Below, one piece after another: positions 10,600 through 21,085 of a stretch of DNA of 64,000 nt (position 1 is the first letter of the stretch; each line of letters begins with the position of its first letter). Both the position numbers and the translations under genes were made by a program. This DNA is from Saccharina japonica. Taxonomy: Eukaryota; Sar; Phaeophyceae; Laminariales; Laminariaceae. Under the pieces are notes generated by a model, which was given only the letters and a program-made list of their open reading frames with translations, was not told the origin of the DNA and did no database searches. The DNA is taken from positions 1 through 64,000 of the forward strand of contig MEHQ01001971.1 of the NCBI GenBank assembly GCA_008828725.1, written 5' to 3'.

Positions 10600-11522
10600 A
10601 AGTGAAAAGGTAGCCCACCTAACACCGCACTACCGAGTCCGGGTACCAGCCCACTTAAGCCGACACCCGGGGTTGGTGAAGTACGAATGGCGAGCCCGCA
10701 GGCTCGAATGAGGAAGATAGCATCGTTATTGGCAGGGGTGAGGTCTTTAGAACCACGATCGTGTTCCGTGGCGAGCTTTGGCAAGCGGGACAGACAGTCA
10801 GCATTTCCGTTGGCGCTGCCCTTGCGGTACTCTAGAGTGTGGTCGAATGCGGTGAAAAACTCGAGCCACCGCTGGACGGGCGCGATATGGCCCTCTACTT
10901 TGCCGATGCTCTCGAGCTCCTTGTGATCCGAAACGTAATGGAACTTCGTACCCCAAAGGTAGCCACGGAGTCGGCTGATGGTCCAGACTATGCCGCCAAC
11001 TTCCAAGTCCAGCGGTGCCCAGTGCCTCTCGGAACCAATTGTACCCCGACTGATGTAGAAAATTGGTCACAGCGAGTCGTCCCGAGGTTCCTGTTCGAAG
11101 GCGGCACCAAAACCGTTGATGCAGACATCGCCGTACACGTTGAAGGGGCAGGAGCCGTCGACTACGGTCTCCCAGTTGGGGAAGGCCAAAATGGGTGGAG
11201 CGGCGAGTTCGGCGAGAATTTCGCGCACGACGATCTCCATCGGCGGCGTAAAGATGAATGTGGTCCCCTTCCGGTAAAGGGTGGTGATAAGACGGGTTGG
11301 CGTTGACGGACCACGCAGGAATTTGCGAAAGTACCCCGTTCCGCCCATCCGGGCGTGGATCTGCTTGATGTTCCGGGGCATGAGCATTTTCATCAAAGCT
11401 GACACTTTTTCATCGTTTGGACACACACCCGCAGGCGGCACGGAGAGGCCCAGAACATCGGCATATGTGGCGACCAGGCGAGCCTGCGAAGGAGGGAACT
11501 TGGGGTTAGGTTGAACAGCCAC
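10600..11522 (-). pseudogene. Gypsy RT thumb/connection and RNase H (frameshifted)
   Basis: Minus strand: 11522-11067 holds the RT thumb and connection (GTGYFRKFLRG, then FTPPMEIVVREILAEL) and the start of RNase H (FNVYGDVCINGFGAAFEQE, where D/A positions differ from the usual DASxxGxGA). 11006-10443 continues RNase H with VSDHKELESIG, VQRWLEFFTAFDHTLEY and GSANGNADCLSRLP, the hallmark end of gypsy RNase H. The two parts are in different frames. The first RNase H aspartate region (YGDVCINGFG) looks mutated but recognisable. Confidence 0.83.
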
Positions 11523-11577
11523 TCGAAGAGAGCACGTATTGTCTTGACGTGGGCCACCGGATCAGAGTCGAAAACGA

Positions 11578-12377
11578 TCAAACATCGTCGACGTATGCCA
11601 CCACCTGTTCCAAGCACTTGATAACGTCGTTGATCACGTTGACGAACCGGCCAGGCGAATCACTGCTGCCTTGGGTCGTGACAAGCGACTCATAGAGACC
11701 CGTGGGAGTGAAGAAAGCTGTGAGAGGAACGGTGTCCTTGTGCGCGGTAATCTGGTGGAACGAAGGAACCAACTCAAATAGGGAAAACACCTGGGCTTTC
11801 CCCCCAAGGAGTCGAGGACTTGGTCCACGCGGGTAATACGCAGATGGTTGAAGCTGCTGATCTGATTCAGCTTCTTGTAGTTCACGGTGATCCGAACACC
11901 CCTAGACTTCTTCGAGATGACCACAAGCGGGCTCGAATATGGATAAATCAAGTGCTGGATCAGACCTGCTGCAAGGTAATGGTCCAGGGTGGCTTCAACT
12001 TTCTTGGCCATGATGGGGTGTATGCGGTGCGGCCGGGACGTGACAGGCGCGCTACCTTCCGGGACCGATATCACGAAAGGCATCAAGGAGCAGGAACCAA
12101 TAATCAGTCCTGGACTTGAAGAAAACGTCAGGAAATTCGCAGAAGAACATCCCCCAGCTGCTTGACGGCGAAAGGCATCAAGGAGCAGGAACCAACAATC
12201 AGTCCTGGACTTGAAGAAAGCGTCAGGAAATTCGCAGAAGAACATCCCCCAGCTGCTTGACGGCTGCGGGGGTCCAGTCCGCACCGTGAAGGTCAAACGC
12301 CACCGCTCGCAGATGAAGCGGCAGACACGCCCAGATGCGCAGGAACAAAGAGCACCGATCTGGGGTTGAGCGTTCAA
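11578..12377 (-). pseudogene. Gypsy reverse transcriptase domain (frameshifted)
   Basis: Minus strand: the frame 12377-11634 contains PEGSAPVTSRPHRIHP, then YPYSSPLVVISKKSRGVRIT and VNYKKLNQISS, the fingers region typical of Ty3/gypsy RT. After a frameshift the palm continues at 11790-11578 with LVPSFHQI, TAFFTPTGLYE and the catalytic YVDDV box. The first palm aspartate position reads LFELVPSF, where LFDLxSGF-like is usual, so a catalytic Asp appears to be replaced by Glu. A 95-bp tandem duplication (12074-12263) disrupts the N-terminal linker. The sequence cannot make an active enzyme as it stands. Confidence 0.85.
12074..12263. repeat. 95-bp tandem duplication in gypsy RT linker
   Basis: Two head-to-tail units starting CGAAAGGCATCAAGG at 12074 and 12169, differing at about two positions. 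The period of 95 is not a multiple of three, so the duplication shifts the pol frame. Confidence 0.95.
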
Positions 12378-12510
12378 GTAAGGCGGGTGAAGGCGAGGCC
12401 GGAGTTGTCGCCGCTGCGAGGCGTGAAGCCGTCACGGCAGAGACCGGAAACACCGCGGGAAGTATGGCGAAAGGGTCGGGGTCTCGGTGATCGTCGTGCA
12501 AAGCGTCCAA

Positions 12511-14285
12511 AGGGACCCTCGTATAAACGGGGCGTGGACGACTCCGAGGAGGTCGCCAGGCTCGAGATCTGCAACTCCAACGAAGGGAAGGGCCTGTCGC
12601 CCGGAGTTGACGAAGTTCTTTTCAACTGAAGGCAGGTCGAGCTGGGGCACCATGTCGACCAAGGAGAGTCCGGTGAGCATCGGGGAGCCACTGTTGCGTC
12701 CAAGTTGAATGTAAGTAGTTGTGGTTCGTCGAGCGGGGTGATGCCCGCAGCGTCTTCGTAGCGTAGGTGGAAGCCTCCACCGGAAGCGACGGGGTCGATG
12801 GTGTAACCCGGCCCGCCTGCCGAAGCGTGGTGAGCCAATTACAGCTCGCCAAAGACGCGGTGGTCCGACGCACGAGGCGGCAAAGAGCGGTAGGAGCAAC
12901 TATTGGAATGCACCCAGCTGCCGCGGCCCAGCAGCACTGCGTGCTGCATCACCAAGGGAGGGAGGCACACAGGTCCATACTGCGAGGGGGCACGTAGATA
13001 AGGCCTTCACACGCTCTAGGAAAGACTTGTCCAGGCCCAGAACTAAAAGGCTTAACGCAGTAAGGGAGGGTGGAATCACCAGATGCTGGAGGTGAGGTCA
13101 CTTACAATCCTATATTGTTTATCCCCGAGATACTGAATACAACAACGGACTCCAACTACTGCATATTGCTGTATGACCAGAACAGGTGCAAAACATTATG
13201 TCAGAACCACGTAGCCCCTGCTCCACCTCAAAGGCAGCAGTGTAAAGAGACGACCCTTGCTCTGTCCCTCATAATTATGGTAAACCTCACCGAGAAAATG
13301 ATAAGGTAATCCGGGAACACGTGGACACCCCGGTGGACTCTTTCCTGTGATGGGAGGTGCTGGGAGGCGGGGCTGGCGAGGCTGGCGTAGGCTGACCCAC
13401 AAGGCTCCGCGGCTAGGGTAACTGGCGCAACTGCGGGGGGGGGGTCGCTGTAACAGTAGATGAGGCAAAAGACTCTGCAGTGCAGTGTAAAATAGTGTTG
13501 TTCAGTCTACATACTATGCCCACGAAATTGAAAGAACGCACAATAAGAACTTAACAGCGGGGTGCTCATACGTTGTAAGAAACGTTGGATGAAGAAACCG
13601 TGCTCAGCGGCGGTCACGGTACTAAATCATGATATATACAATGGCATATATATGGCCTATGGTCTACCAGGTATGGTTTATGGTCAATGGTCTAAGGTTG
13701 CTAGCAGGATGCCGTCACGATAACATTTGAAGGCGTACTCATACCATGGTTGTTTGTTTGTTGACGGGGGTCTATGCTCTGTGGGGGGGAGTGGAATACG
13801 AGCTGGGGCGATGAGCACGTAGACTCAGGCAGTCAGGGTGGATGGGGTCTCCCCCGTTTGGAGTTCCTACTAGTGTAGAAGGCGGGCAAGAGATAGCCTT
13901 TCTGCTGTACAGTAAGCACGTTTTGCAACGTCAAACAGCACGTAAGGTACTGTACAGTAAGCACATGTTGCAACGTATTTTTATTTGTACGCATGTCTTT
14001 TGGATTTCCCTCGTACCACGTACGTAAATATAGCTATGCAGACTGTGCGTGGTTTTCAGAACCTACTTACAGTAGAGTACAGTAGAAGGTCGTTATATGG
14101 TCCACTTTCCACCAGGAACTTCAAAGGGGGGGTCCTGTCTACCCACTAGGCGGTCGCTAAGCTTCACAACGACACAAGCTGCGCAGTCTGTGCTTATTAT
14201 GGGGAAGCAAACCCCAGCGAAGAGAGAGGCGAAAACGCCTTGATGTTTTACATCAATAAAGCTCAACCTGGGCCAGCCGGCCAAT
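12511..14285. other. Probable 5' remains of gypsy element, then non-coding sequence
   Basis: From 12511 to about 13000 minus-strand frames stay open and may be gag/protease remnants, unassigned. From 13000 to 14285 I see no gene: TATGG-rich simple sequence at 13640-13690, and a duplicated TACTGTACAGTAAGCAC-like segment near 13905-13965. Confidence 0.4.
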
Positions 14286-14300
14286 GGGTCGATATGTTAC

Positions 14301-14376
14301 CACTTTAACTCAGCGGGTAACGCCTTCGCGTTTGAAATCGTCGAGGACACGGTTTCGAATCTCACTCCGATTTTTT
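14301..14376 (+). other. tRNA-like sequence (probable pseudogene or SINE head)
   Basis: The sequence CTCAGCGGGTAACGCC resembles a tRNA A box and GGTTTCGAATC about 35 nt later resembles a B box, followed by a T run that could stop RNA polymerase III. I could not fold a proper acceptor stem or anticodon arm, so I do not call a tRNA gene. Confidence 0.35.
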
Positions 14377-14500
14377 CTTGTGTACAAAGGTGTTATCCTG
14401 CGTCCCTAAAAGCATGTCCCCCTGGCTCCCCGGGTTATGAAACGAAGAAGATAGGCCCACATACGGCCATATGCGGTACTGTTGTGTCCCAACGATTCCA

Positions 14501-14766
14501 CCGTTCAGAGGGGGGCGGGGGGGGCGTACTCATGCCATGCATGGCCGTAGTCGTACATATGACCAGGGACTCTCGGAGCCCTACCATGCCGAGTTGGAAC
14601 ACACCGGGGTTTCTTCAACCAGCCTCCCATTGCTTACCAAGCGCGGAGTGCCGTGAGGTGTTGGACGAGTCGCATGAAGGATGAGCTGTACCCTACCAAC
14701 AAACGCCTGTGAGGCGGACTGGAATATAGATAACAGCTTCCATGAATTGCCGTTCAGAGGGGGGGC
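14501..14766 (-). repeat. SINE-like repeat, copy B, flanked by a target duplication
   Basis: The 233-bp body (14517-14749) matches copy A at 6896-7135 throughout. It is bracketed by CCGTTCAGAGGGGGGC at 14501-14516 and the same sequence at 14750-14766 with one extra G. This reads as a 15-16 bp target-site duplication in a G-rich site, as made by target-primed reverse transcription. On the element's minus strand the end next to the G-rich site is C-rich. No coding capacity or convincing internal pol III boxes are seen. Confidence 0.8.
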
Positions 14767-14799
14767 TGGGTGGTTGGTCGTGTTTTTCTTCCTACCTGG

Positions 14800-15950
14800 T
14801 ACATAGCTTATTGTAATAGGTAACACCTTCACATTGCTCCAGCACTGTTGTGTGTTTTGAACCGTTCGCTGTTGGCGCAGGAAAGCATAGATAGGCCCAC
14901 GAACAAGAAATAGCCTCATAAGAACCTAAGGCTCGCTTTTCGAGGGACGTTAAGAAACTATATTAAGAAAGTGTGCTCATCGGCGAGCGCTACACCAAGC
15001 TCTATGTATTAGTATATGCTCGCTCAGGTTAAACAAAACGATGGTGTCACAAATAAGATCACAAGGCTTGCTCAGATCAAGTGTTGTTTGTTGGCGGACA
15101 CATCCTGTAGTTTCCTGGGGGATACGAAGAGTCGCTGAGTAGGGTCGCACACTTCCGGGTATGGGCTCATGATGACAGCGAAACCGAGCACACGCAGCTT
15201 CGTTCGGTTGAGAATTCGTATACAGCACACCTACAAGTACAGATGCAAGAGTGTTCAAGGGCAATATTATTAAAAGAACAGAAACTGCGTGTGCTTAGAG
15301 TATGGGAATGTACGAAGTAGTACGAGTATACACTCAGTGTACCCTCAGGATCGCACTTGCTTAGGTTCGCGTCGAGAGAGTCTATGCCAGCCAAGATCCT
15401 CCGAAGCACGACGACAGCAAGTAAAATACGACGTACTTACCAGGTATTTCTTATTCCGTGTTCATGCCGCTCGAAACGGGCCAGCGCGACAGCGGCTACA
15501 ATACACATGACATTCGGAGTCCACATGCAGTACATGCAGTATATATACTGTATCATACTACGTAATCCACTGAATGTATTACTGGACATAATATGCATAT
15601 ATAATGGCCATGATGACCTTAACTGTTAAGGTGAGAACACCAACAGCATGCTTAACTGTTGATGTCAGAACACCAACAACAGCAAGAACTGCCGGAACAC
15701 ACGCAAGATAATACAACATCAAGAAACGCACACCCTCGGTCGAATTTGCAGTTTGTTTCTCTCGACTACGGCGACAGTGAACAATGTAACTTTCCGAAGG
15801 AATGTGGGGTTTGTGAAGGCGTTTCCGAATTCAAAAAAACGGGGATGCGGGGTAGACGTGAGGTCAGCAGATTGTCAGAGCGTCGAGCCTCGAGACCTGC
15901 TGCCCCGGTCATAGACGCTCGGTGTACGTAGCACCGGCGAGAGCTCGTAG
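14800..15950. other. No recognisable gene
   Basis: Mostly unique-looking sequence with short ORFs. It contains a small duplicated block around CTTAACTGTTGATGTCAGAACACCAACA (CTTAACTGTTAAGGTGAGAACACCAACA) at 15620-15675. The plus-strand frame at 15659-15931 is unassigned. Confidence 0.5.
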
Positions 15951-15964
15951 CTCAGGGGACGACA

Positions 15965-17660
15965 TTGTGCCCATTACAATTGATCGACTTTCCCATGGCG
16001 GACGGCAGCGCCGGAGGGGGAGGGGAGCACGCCAATATACAGAAAGTTAAGGTCGTCGACGTCGGAGGCGGGGGAGGTGATCCCGATCTACTTCCTCCCG
16101 ACGGCATCCTTCCGGCAGCAGGCAACGACCAAGGCGGAGGGGCGGGCAACGTCGCGGCCGCCCCAATAGTACCTGACATAATGGACCTGATTCAGCAGAT
16201 TATTTCGACCCAACAGGCGATAGTGCAACGCGTGGCACCCGTCGAGAAAAATCAGGCCCAGCCGCTGCAGCAGCAGCAGCAACAGCAGCAATAGCAACAA
16301 CAGCAGCAACAGCAGCAATAGCAACAACAGCAGCAACAGCACCAGCACCAGCACCAGCAGCACCAGGCGGCCGCCCAGCCCCCGGGCGGTGCACTCTTGG
16401 GTGGTTTGGTGGCCCCCTGGGCGGGCGGAGCAATGGGAGGGCAGCCGCCCCCTCCGCCCCAAGACGCACTTCAGCAGGCCGCGGTTACCGCCGGAATAAA
16501 AGCCAACGCCAAGCTGGCCGCGGACCTCTGGCGGGCAAAACCAGGTGCAAAGTTCTTCCTCGCCCGCGGAGGATTCAACATGGCCGAAGAAATCAATCGC
16601 AGCCTCCTTCTCCAGGTGCTGGACAAGGTGGCCCACGTTTCCGGCAAGGTCGTCACGCAACTCCAGGCATTGGCCTAATTCGCGGTCGAAGATGTTGTTC
16701 AACCCGTGCCAGCAGGCGAGACCCCGTCGGCCATGCCAGCTGGCATCGACTTTACTACGTTCGTCGCCGCGTTTATGGAAGTGCTCGAATACGGCATGGA
16801 CGGCGCTCAGGCCGTATGCAAGAGCAGGTAAGCAGCCTACGAAGAGAGCTGGAAGCAGGGCAGAAATTGGTCGAAATCTACCTCAGGCATCTCTTCAACA
16901 GCCTTTCCCCGTACCCGGCCAAGGTTCGCAAGTTGCTCCTCAAAGCAATGAACGGTGGCCTCAAGGGAATAATGTCCTCGCTTGCGTCACAGGGGGGCGA
17001 TCTCTTCCGGAAACACCCGTACGCCACGCGCCCCCCCCCGGTACGGGTGTACCCATGACCCATGACCACGCCGAGTTTCACGCGGCTGAGGGAGCTGGTA
17101 GATGATGGCGCTGCAACCAGCCTCGTGGAACGCAAGGAGTTTTGGAGCCGACCCTCTGACAAGGCAACTGGCCCCGTCGGGGGGGAAGAGGGAGGGAGCC
17201 CCAGGTGCGAGGGGGCAGCGTTCTTCTCCAGCCCACGGGCGAGCGAGCAGCGGGGGGTTCAAGCCTCGAGCGCAGGAGCGTTCCACACCGCTGGGCGTGT
17301 GTGATTTCGCGTGGCGTGGGACCTCGTGCCCGCGGGGAAACTGTTCGTTTGCCCACCACGTCCCCATGCAGCAGCAGCAGCAGCAGCCGCAGTTGCTGCC
17401 CCCCCCCGCTACCTCCGCCTCCCCCACCGCCGCCGCAACAGCTCCAACTGCAACAGGTTGCCGCAGCAACAGAGGGGGGGGGTGCAGGAGGAGGCGGCAG
17501 CGGGCATCGGCTCCCGAGCGTCGCCCGCTACAGTCGGAACTTCGTGGGCGGCGGCCGGGGCGATGCCGCAGCGGTGGCGGAGCGGGACGGGGCGCTAGCA
17601 GCAACTGAAAATATGGGCCCTGCCGTCCGGCAGGGCCGACCGAAGGGGGGGCAGGTGCGG
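15965..17660 (+). pseudogene. Gag-like gene with poly-Gln tract and CCCH zinc finger, disabled
   Basis: A plus-strand coding region in pieces. 15965-16678 has a Gly/Asp-rich start, a Gln/His tract, a Pro-rich segment and a helical part (AGIKANAKLAADLWRAKPGA). Two TAG codons (16292, 16319) interrupt the Gln tract and a TAA (16676) interrupts the helical part, yet the same frame continues sensibly after each. After a frameshift, 16816-17055 encodes a helix-rich segment (SSLRRELEAGQKLVEIYL). The last part (about 17102-17608) has DPLTRQLAPSGGKREG and a finger GVCDFAWRGTSCPRGNCSFAH, spacing C-x8-C-x4-C-x3-H. CCCH fingers of this kind occur in Gag-like proteins of tyrosine-recombinase retroelements. 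No RT follows, so it is a stranded fragment or a decayed host gene. Confidence 0.55.
16265..16360 (+). repeat. CAG/CAA repeat with two in-frame TAG codons
   Basis: About thirty Gln codons, then Gln/His. The two TAG codons are 27 nt apart and sit at the same place in a duplicated 27-nt unit, so a single CAG/CAA-to-TAG change was copied by repeat expansion. Confidence 0.9.
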
Positions 17661-17826
17661 GAGACGAAGGGATAGTCTTCGGAAACGCCAGGAGGTCCGT
17701 GGGGATTCTCCATACACCCACTCCCGGGTCGGTGTCGCCGGCCCTGTTTCACTGTGAGAGTCAGGTTTCGAGGAACAAACGCAGAGAGTCAAACAGCAGA
17801 ACGTTTGAAGCAGAGTGTACACTAAA

Positions 17827-18374
17827 ACAGCAAGACACCCCGCCTCAGAACTCAGACTGTCAGCGCAGTACCACGTACCAGTACCCAGCAGTGACAGATC
17901 AGAAGAAGGGAGTACTTGATAAAAGGGACGAGGGGAAGAGTTCGAGTCACTCGACCTATAAGCCTGAACATCCCTACTAGCCGTCGAATCGGGTTGGAGA
18001 TGCCACCGAGGTCGCGGAAGGTTCAGCACAGCGGGTTTGGTGTGAGCAGGGGGCTTGCTGTGTTCCCCACTTCCTGTCGAATCGGGTTGGAGATGCCACC
18101 GAGGATACCGAAGACTCACCCCATAGCACAAATCAGAAGGGTCGTCCGCCCGTTCAGTACAACAGAATCCCCACAGCAGTACAGCAAGACACCACGCCTC
18201 AGAGCTCAGATTGTCCGCACAGTACCACGTACCAGTACCCAGCAGTGACAGATCAGAAGAAGGGAGTACTTGATAAAAGGGACGAGGGGAAGACTTCGAG
18301 CAACTCGACCTATCAGCCTGAACATCCCCACTTGCCGTCGAATCGGGTTGGAGATGCCACCGAGGGCACGGAAA
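17827..18374. repeat. Direct repeat of about 190 bp at 354-bp spacing
   Basis: 17827-18020 and 18181-18374 match throughout at an offset of 354 bp. A third partial copy of the end motif GTCGAATCGGGTTGGAGATG lies between them at 18075. Both full copies encode VTDQKKGVLDKRDEGK in the plus strand. This may be an LTR-internal duplication; no terminal dinucleotides were identified. Confidence 0.9.
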
Positions 18375-18427
18375 ACTTCTGGTCGAATAGCGATGCGTCT
18401 ATTTATCTACAGTGCGTCGTATATGAT

Positions 18428-18460
18428 ATATATGGTATATATGGTATATATGGTATGCAG
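18428..18460. repeat. TATATATGG nonamer microsatellite
   Basis: Three to four units of a 9-bp motif. Confidence 0.85.
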
Positions 18461-18950
18461 AGATATCGACGATATATTATTATTTCCAGAGTCCCCATTT
18501 CGTACTATGAATCTATGAATAGAGTGCACCTCCGATGCTTGCAACGATAGAGGTATTGTAGCACTTTTTGGCTGAAACATTGTCTGAACCTCGATGAACC
18601 CAAAATCGTCGTAACTTCAGTTTGTGTAGCAACATTTTTCGTTGTATAGTTGGGCCATGGGAGTGTTCATTGAGTAGCACTTTTGTTTTCCTCCGTAATC
18701 AGGTTTTGGGCGGGGCATAGAGCCCCTCAAGTGTCCACCCTTGTAAGGCAGAAACAAATTGGCGCACCTCTACCTTAACATGGAATGCGTCCCCCCTTGT
18801 TTGGGATAAACACGGCTCGAAAAATCATTCCAGGAGGTGTGTTACATTATTATATTGATTACAGTATTACGGTGTATCGGTGTATCGGTAAACATATGTA
18901 TACATAGTATACAGTCCCCGGTACGCTAATCCTCGGTGGTCTTGAAAATT
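18460..18950. other. No recognisable gene
   Basis: AT-rich non-coding sequence without ORFs of note. Confidence 0.5.
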
Positions 18951-18956
18951 GGCATA

Positions 18957-19137
18957 CAGCGGGTACCCCGACTTAAGAGAGGGTGCGTTAAGAGAATAGA
19001 GCAGTTAAGAGGGACCCAATCGACTGGACCCGCCTACACTAAACCTATATATGTATCACTGTGAATAAGAGAGAAAGATAGTTAAGAGAGCAGGGTTTGG
19101 CCTGAACCACTCCTTTCTTTAGTCGGGGTACCCACTG
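18957..19137. mobile_element. 181-bp MITE with pogo-like terminal inverted repeats
   Basis: The ends read CAGCGGGTACCCCGACTTAA at 18957 and, on the other strand, CAGTGGGTACCCCGACTAAA inward from 19137. TA flanks both ends (18955-18956 and 19138-19139). CAGT-start TIRs with a TA target duplication are the pattern of pogo/Tc1-mariner elements. The interior repeats GTTAAGAGA several times. A degraded pogo-type transposase lies at 3040-3594, but I cannot show they belong together. Confidence 0.8.
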
Positions 19138-19139
19138 TA

Positions 19140-20260
19140 TATTTTTGTGTTCCTTCGAGAACCTGAGAAGCTCTCGTCAGTAGGCTAGGGTCACACGTTA
19201 GTCGTCACCACCATCATCGTACACACGCCTCAAGATCCAACGAAGCACGACAGAGTAGTGACATGGTCCCTTGGTTCTCGAACCGTCCGTCAGTCCGCCA
19301 GTATGCGCGACGACATACAGCACATACATACAGGACACCTAAATGAGAGAAAGGAAAGCACGCTGTTTTTTATGCTGTGTGTTTTGTGCGCTTCGCACGG
19401 TACAGTTACTATTACGGGGGACCCTAGTAAACAGGACCAAATACTGATACTAAAAATAGTTAAATATATAGGTTTTTGTGTGTACCGTAGGTCCTATTTA
19501 CTACATTAGCCCACCCCGTAATAGTAGCTTCAGTATGACGACTCCTGATTTTCTTATCTTCGTGTAAGTCGCAGACACCTGCCTTTCTTGTTGCTTATTT
19601 TCGTACCAGGTGTCTTGTACTGTTCAGATACACGTTTGACGGGATTGGTGCGCGAGCTTGTTATATATACCGTGCAGCAGCGTCGAGGCACACGGAGCTC
19701 GGTAGCAGTGTACCAGTACAGTATTGCTATTGGTATTACGCTGCTATTGCTGCTATTGCTACTATTGCTGCTATAATAATTGCTGCTATTATTGTATGAC
19801 CCGTGTTACGGCAAAGTAGGGGACCCAAACATTATTGATTTTGTCACTGATGACGGTCATTTTCAACCGAGGAGCTGCCTAATATCATACCTGGTGTACG
19901 TATAGGTTGGACCCTGTTGGGTCCGACGTGTGTTTTGCAGTAACGTGTCCGTTAGATGTAACTACCCCATTGGATGGTTTCGTTTTGGTTTTATCTGTCT
20001 CATAGTCCGTGACGACATACTGTGTATCTCTCGAAGATATAGCAGAACAGAGACTAGGTGTACTGATAGAGAATGGTTTGAAGAACTATATATTGTGAAG
20101 ACAACAATGTGAAATACAAGAACAAGTACTGGAAAATGTCACGTTTCTCAAACTATATCGTTGGGTGAGGTATAGAGATCCTCACGCCAGGAGCCTGGGG
20201 CAGTTTAGATGCTGATACACCTGCCGTAGCACGCGCCATATGCTCAGAATATGCTTACAG
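19140..20260. other. No recognisable gene; CTGCTATTG microsatellite
   Basis: Short ORFs only. A GCTATT/GCTGCTATTG array occupies about 19722-19795 and inflates a Leu-rich frame. Confidence 0.55.
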
Positions 20261-20279
20261 TAGATCTCTTAGATCGGAC

Positions 20280-21085
20280 GCGCCGTCGACATTATAAGGG
20301 TTGGGAACCCCGTCTTGCACCATGGTAAACCCCGCAGAAAATCCATGAACCATGGTATGTATGTTCCACGATACGCCATGGTGTGACCCGTGGCGACCCA
20401 TGGGGTGGGCCTCTTGAATAAACGTTGGTGTCGTGGCGTATCTGTTCGTCTGTGCGACAGGATTATCCTTGAGGCAGCCAATGGGATACGCACCCCCATG
20501 GTATATTTCACGGGCCACGCCACCCATGGTGCACTCCGTGGTACCCCATGCGGTACATGGAAGGTCATTGTCTTCATTGAGTTTGCCGCGGTTTCTCGAA
20601 TGGGGTTCCATGGTGAAATCCCCGTAGGCGTACAATTTCCGTGGTGTTGCACGTGGGGCGTGGGGTATCCCATAGGGGAGACCATGCCACAGGTCATGGT
20701 ATTTACAGACAAGGTATAGTGAGCATCACGGCGTACCCATGAGGTACCCCGTCGTAGCCTATGAGGCACCCCGTCGTAGCCTATGGGGTGTTCCACAATG
20801 CACCATGGAATGTGCCATGCGGTGGGTAATGGAGGAGCAGTTATTCCATGAGGCGCCCCAGGTGGTCTTCCGGGTGGCCCCTCTGGGACCCCGTGAGATT
20901 CGCCAGTCACCGCATGGTGTATACCCTGTGGTTCTACATGCGGCACACGGAGAATCACTGTCTCCATTGGGTTTGCCGGGGGGTTTCGCATGGGGTCCCA
21001 AGGTTCAATCCCCATGGGCGTATATATAACTCCCGTGGTGTTGCACATGGGGTACCCCTGATCACAAACGCCGTATTCCACCCAC
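20280..21085. repeat. CATG-rich, self-similar 800-bp block, long ORFs on both strands
   Basis: CATG occurs roughly twenty times, mostly as CCATGG or CCCATG, several-fold above chance. The minus strand is open for 270 codons (21081-20269) and the plus strand also has frames over 100 codons. The block contains an old internal duplication: about 20560-20680 matches 20940-21055 (shared GAGTTTGCCG/GGGTTTGCCG, GGCGTA, CCGTGGTGTTGCAC). The translations are Pro/His/Met-rich and look compositional rather than protein-like. Confidence 0.6.

Larger units (their letters stand above)
7760..12510 (-). mobile_element. Ty3/gypsy retrotransposon (chromovirus type), decayed
   Basis: On the minus strand, from high to low coordinate, I read reverse transcriptase, RNase H, integrase zinc-binding and core domains, the GPY/F segment and a chromodomain-like tail: the order RT-RH-INT that defines Ty3/gypsy. 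The pol frame is broken by several frameshifts and a 95-bp tandem duplication. Gag and protease should lie above 12510. Frames at 12374-12899 are open there, but I saw neither an aspartic protease signature nor a CCHC knuckle. LTRs were not found, so the true boundaries are unknown. Confidence 0.85.

Noticed and set aside
14301-14376. Functional tRNA gene
   Set aside because: No acceptor stem or proper T arm can be formed; only box-like motifs.
16088-16702. Poly-Leu ORF on the minus strand
   Set aside because: It is the complement of the CAG/CAA tract in the Gag-like relic.
20269-21081. 270-codon minus-strand ORF
   Set aside because: Composition is driven by CATG/GGGGTACC words, frames are open on both strands, and no protein motif is visible.
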